Origin: Ophiosphaerella korrae
Lineage: Eukaryota > Ascomycota > Dothideomycetes > Pleosporales > Phaeosphaeriaceae
Assembly (NCBI GenBank): GCA_028456385.1
Contig: JALNQF010000174.1
Span: forward strand, 28,660-92,659
Length of the DNA stretch: 64,000 bases
Reading direction: 5' to 3'
Positions within the stretch are counted from its first letter, which is position 1; every line of letters begins with the position of its first letter. A program made the translations under genes and the position numbers. Below, one piece after another: positions 60,481 to 64,000 of the stretch. Under the pieces are notes generated by a model. The model was not told where the DNA came from and searched no databases. It saw only the letters and a program-made list of their open reading frames with translations.

Positions 60481-61220
60481 TAAAATAATATTAATAGAGG
60501 TACTATAAAGTTTAAATATAGTTATAAAGTAGTTAGTAGCTTTCTTTAGCTTTAGAGTTTTATAGAGAAAGAAATAATTGTACTTTAATAAGTAGTAGTA
60601 TATAACTAGAATATACTTATACGTCTTTCTATTTATCTTATAAAGAAGTAGTCTTTAAATATAATTAACTAAAATATCTATCTATAGTACGTATAAGATA
60701 AGTATAAGCTTTAAGTAGCTATATTTACTATCTCTAAAGTTCTTAGTTTAGTAGTAAATTTCGTAGGCGTTATAGAAAGTTTTAATAGGCTAAAGTATTT
60801 TAAGCTTATAAAAGTACTTATATATTAGATATAGTGTAAAGTAAAAGCCTATATATCTTACTAACTAATAATTATAGTAAAAGTTAAATATTCTTTAGTA
60901 AAGTTAGGCTTTTAGTAGAATATATAAGCGTATTTTATTAATCTATAACTAGTATTCTATACTTAAACCTATAGAGCTTATATTAGCTCTAGAGAAATAG
61001 TACTTAGCTTTATAGAAGTATTTTAAAAGCTTTAGTACGTTCTTATCTATAGCTTTAAAAGTAGCTTAAGTAACTAGGTATTTTATATAAGTAATATTAA
61101 AAAGCTCTTTAGTAGACCTAGGGTCTATAGTGTATAGTAGTAAGCTAGAGTCTAGGTTTTTATCTTAGCCTATAGAGAATTCTTATATAAAGTTATCTAG
61201 TTAGAGTTTTTAGAAACTAC
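60481..61220 (-). pseudogene. RIP-mutated coding remnant, family unknown
   Basis: A stop-poor minus-strand frame at about 61150-60800 reads LDSSLLLYTIDPRSTKELFN and later LKLLKYFYKAKYYFSRANIS, with TAA/TAG at likely Gln codons. It could be upstream pol or gag of the element at 59178-60480, or a different repeat. Not recognised. Confidence 0.35.
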
Positions 61221-61781
61221 TATTAGATACGTAATTATATACGTAATTAGATACTTTATAGTATATATATAGAAAGGCGTAATAGATTCTATATATACCT
61301 AGAATCTATTAATTAGCTTACTTAAGCTAGTATAGTAATCTAATTAGCTTAGCGTATAAGCGTAATAATTACTAAGCTACTACTCTTACTATAGCTAAAT
61401 AGACTATAGCTTTAACTTTTATAAATAAAGGAATTAAATAAAAGATCTTATTTATAAAGAAAGAGACTACGTTAGTATAACTAATATAATAAAGAAACTA
61501 GTACCTTAATAAAAAAGGTATTAAGAATCTAGCTTACTACTATCTTAAGAGACTTAGCTAAAACTACTATATTATAGATATATAGATAGAGCGTAGGGCT
61601 TAAGATAAAAAGATAGAATAATTAATCTACTTAGTTTATACCTAGTACTTTTAAGTTATAGTTAACTAACTAAAAAAGAGCTTTTCTAAAAGCCTAAGTA
61701 TCTCTCTTTAGTATAGCCCTTATATAGCTATTATAAAACAGCCTTTTTATTAAACTACTATAACTTCCTTTAAATCTAATA
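61221..61781 (+). repeat. LTR copy D, TGTTAGAT family, inverted relative to B
   Basis: 561 bp, TATTAGAT...ATCTAATA. Longest copy of the family; includes an AGATTCTA/TAGAATCT inverted repeat (61285-61310) missing from copy A. Flanks ACTAC and ATTAA, no duplication. Confidence 0.7.
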
Positions 61782-63677
61782 ATTAAGAGTCTTACTACCT
61801 TAATTAAGTTAAGTAAACTAGTACTTACTTAAACTTAACTACTCTAGCTCGAGTATTAACTTAAGTATTAAGCTAAGTATTAAGCTAAGTACTATATACG
61901 TATTAGTAAAAAGTAATAATCTCTTACTCTCTAGTAGCCCTATACATATTAGTAAAAAGTGTAAGTCTCTTACTTTCTAGTAGCTTTCTAGTAACTCTTA
62001 ATTAAGCTAAGTATTAAGTAGAGTACTATACCTAGCGTTAATTACGTACACTTAAAAAAGTATATCTCTCTTACTTTCTTATAGCTTAAAGCTATACTAA
62101 GATAGCTAGTATTACTTAATATAATCTAACTATAACGTTAAGAACTAATATAAACTCTACTACTTAGCTAACTTAGCTATAGTTAAGATACGTTATATAT
62201 AAAATCTAAGATTAAATTTACTTAGCTTCTACTATTAAGCTTATAAAAATACTAGAACTTGTTAATCTTTTAGTACTTACTAATTATACTCTAGCTAGTA
62301 ATATTAAAGAACTAACGCGTAAGTCTAAACTCTTAGTAGTAAGTCTTAAAGGATTTATAGAAGATCTTAAGTACTAAAGATCTCTTAAAATAATACTAAA
62401 TAATCGATATATATATAATAAGGAAAAACAAGCCTATAGTATAATATAGTCTTTATGCTAATTATTAGTCTTACTATATATACTAGTATATACTACCCTA
62501 CTAAATTAATTAATAAGATAAGAGCTTAATACCTAAAATAAATAGTTAGGATTAGTAAGTAGATAGAAAGAAATTATAATTAAGCGCTTAATATTAGCTT
62601 ACTTTAAACTAATAAGAAATCTTTAAAAACTAGAATACTGATAGCTAAGTATAACTAAGCTAACTATAGATACTAAAACTTATTAAGTTATAGAAGTCTT
62701 AAATCTTAAAGTAGTAACTAAAGATTTCTCTTAGCTAATATAAGGCTACGCCTATATAGTTAATTAATTTTTAAGACTATAGTTACTTTACATAAGTATA
62801 TAACTTAGAACAGAAATAATAAAATAATTCTAAGAGTATAATAATAATAGCGTATCTTCTAAAGAGAAGAAAGCTACTTTTATAGTAAATAGTACTTTAT
62901 TATACTTTACTAATAGTATTAAATGCTACTTAAAGTAAGACTAGAGACGCCTCTCTTATAGAAATGGTATATTACTTATAGAAACCTTTAAGACTAGAGT
63001 ATAATACTAGTTAACCTACTTAAAAAAGTTAGGTTTAAAAAGAAAAGCCTATAAAGTAGTAACTATACTTATAAAGAGAAGTCTAGAGAGACTACTACTC
63101 ATAAAAAGATTACTATACTTTACTTATAGTAAATACTATTATATCTATCTAGACAAAGTACTAAAGAATTAGTACCTAAATAGGATTATATAAAGACTTC
63201 TTAATTGTAAATATAATAATAATACTTTATATAAGAGCTAATTAGAGAATAGTCTAAACTATAGATAAAGAAATCTAACTTTAAGTTTTGTAGAAGAAAA
63301 AATTAACTAAAAGGCTAGTAAAATATTAGGAGATTAAAAAGTATCTTTACTATAATTAGCTTAATAGCTATCTACTCTAAAACTCTTTTATCTTAGACTT
63401 TAGCTTACACTTATAATATTATAAATAATCTTACTTAAGTATCTAACTTCTACTTACTTATACTAAATAATTATATATAGGTAGTTAAGTCTAAAATAGA
63501 AATAAAAGGATATAGATTAATTATAATTATACTAATAATCTAATTAAGAAAAAGAAAGTAAACTTAATATAATATAGTATATACCTAGATATTTTATATA
63601 ACCTAGTCTCTTTCTAACAACTTTAGTAGAAAAGAATATAGTAATTACTTAATCTAAAACTAATAACTCTAAATAAG
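61782..63677 (+). pseudogene. Interior of a RIP-mutated element next to LTR D
   Basis: Plus-strand stop-poor pieces: near 62225-62370 LVNLLVLTNYTLASNIKELT, then SLKGFIEDLKY; near 62870-63190 a Lys/Arg-rich piece (KATFIVNSTLLYFTNSIKCY, LKKLGLKRKAYKVV). The first 560 bp match the reverse complement of 47820-48262. I recognise no domain. Ends at a new LTR at 63678. Confidence 0.45.
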
Positions 63678-64000
63678 TATTACGGGCTTACTAAGGTTAA
63701 CTTCCTAATAGCCTAGAGGTGCTAGTAGATTAAGAGGTAATAGCAAAAGCTCGTATAGTAATCTATAATAAGCCTATAAATAATAGAAGATGTTTTGTAA
63801 CTATCTTAGTATTATTCTTTGAGTTAATAATTAAATTATACCATACTATCCTAATAATACGCATTACTACTAACTATATACTTGTTATAATCTATTATCT
63901 ATATTTACTAAGACTAATAGATATATAGATTACCTTAATCTATAATCTATTAATACTAAGAGTCTATAGATTATAGATTACCCTAGGTATCCTAATTATA
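63678..64000 (-). repeat. LTR of the element 2/4 family, cut by window end
   Basis: Starts TATTACGGGCTTACTAAGG and follows the 430-bp LTR of element 4 (27121-27550) for 323 bp to the edge. It could be the 3' LTR of a minus-strand element continuing to the right, or a solo LTR. Confidence 0.82.

Noticed and set aside
1..64000. AT-rich DNA as mitochondrial or centromeric
   Set aside because: It is made of nuclear LTR retrotransposons with CpA/TpG loss, and mitochondrial genes are absent. A centromeric location cannot be excluded but nothing shows it.

Overview
The window looks like a chromosome segment from a filamentous ascomycete (Pezizomycotina) with a two-speed genome. About 50 of the 64 kb is strongly AT-rich, packed with TpA, and almost free of CpA and TpG while CpG survives. 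That is the footprint of repeat-induced point mutation (RIP). Broken reading frames in it are mostly interrupted by TAA/TAG where CAA/CAG is expected. The two GC-balanced islands carry genes with short introns (48-69 nt), GT/AG borders and CTAAC-type branch sites, as in Pezizomycotina. The species cannot be named from this.

Layout. 1-8560: RIP-mutated elements: a minus-strand Ty3/gypsy element (496-7564), a truncated LTR and the tail of a pogo-type transposase. 8560-10937: gene island 1, one intact five-exon secreted DUF1996 gene on the minus strand. 10938-39358: one old minus-strand chromovirus (element 3) split by three further complete gypsy elements (2, 4, 5), each with its own 5-bp target-site duplication. 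39359-49250: element 6 (minus, TAATA duplication) and another LTR family. 49250-55287: gene island 2, with a TPR-CHAT protease gene (minus, three exons), a divergently transcribed 308-residue unknown gene (plus) and the 3' end of a third gene, cut off by an LTR that escaped RIP (55288-56101). 56102-64000: RIP-mutated LTRs and pol fragments.

All six gypsy elements share one plan: 5' LTR, gag with two zinc knuckles, protease, RT, RNase H, integrase, C-terminal chromodomain, then a separate antisense reading frame between the end of pol and the 3' LTR, then 3' LTR. All are inactivated.

Most interesting points: (1) the divergent CHAT protease / beta-rich partner pair, which has the layout of fungal protease-effector cell-death modules; (2) an antisense ORF conserved in protein sequence across the elements; (3) a readable insertion history; (4) small or late insertions that escaped RIP. 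Several ORFs that look like gene starts begin with TTG; the starts used here are the ATGs supported by splicing.
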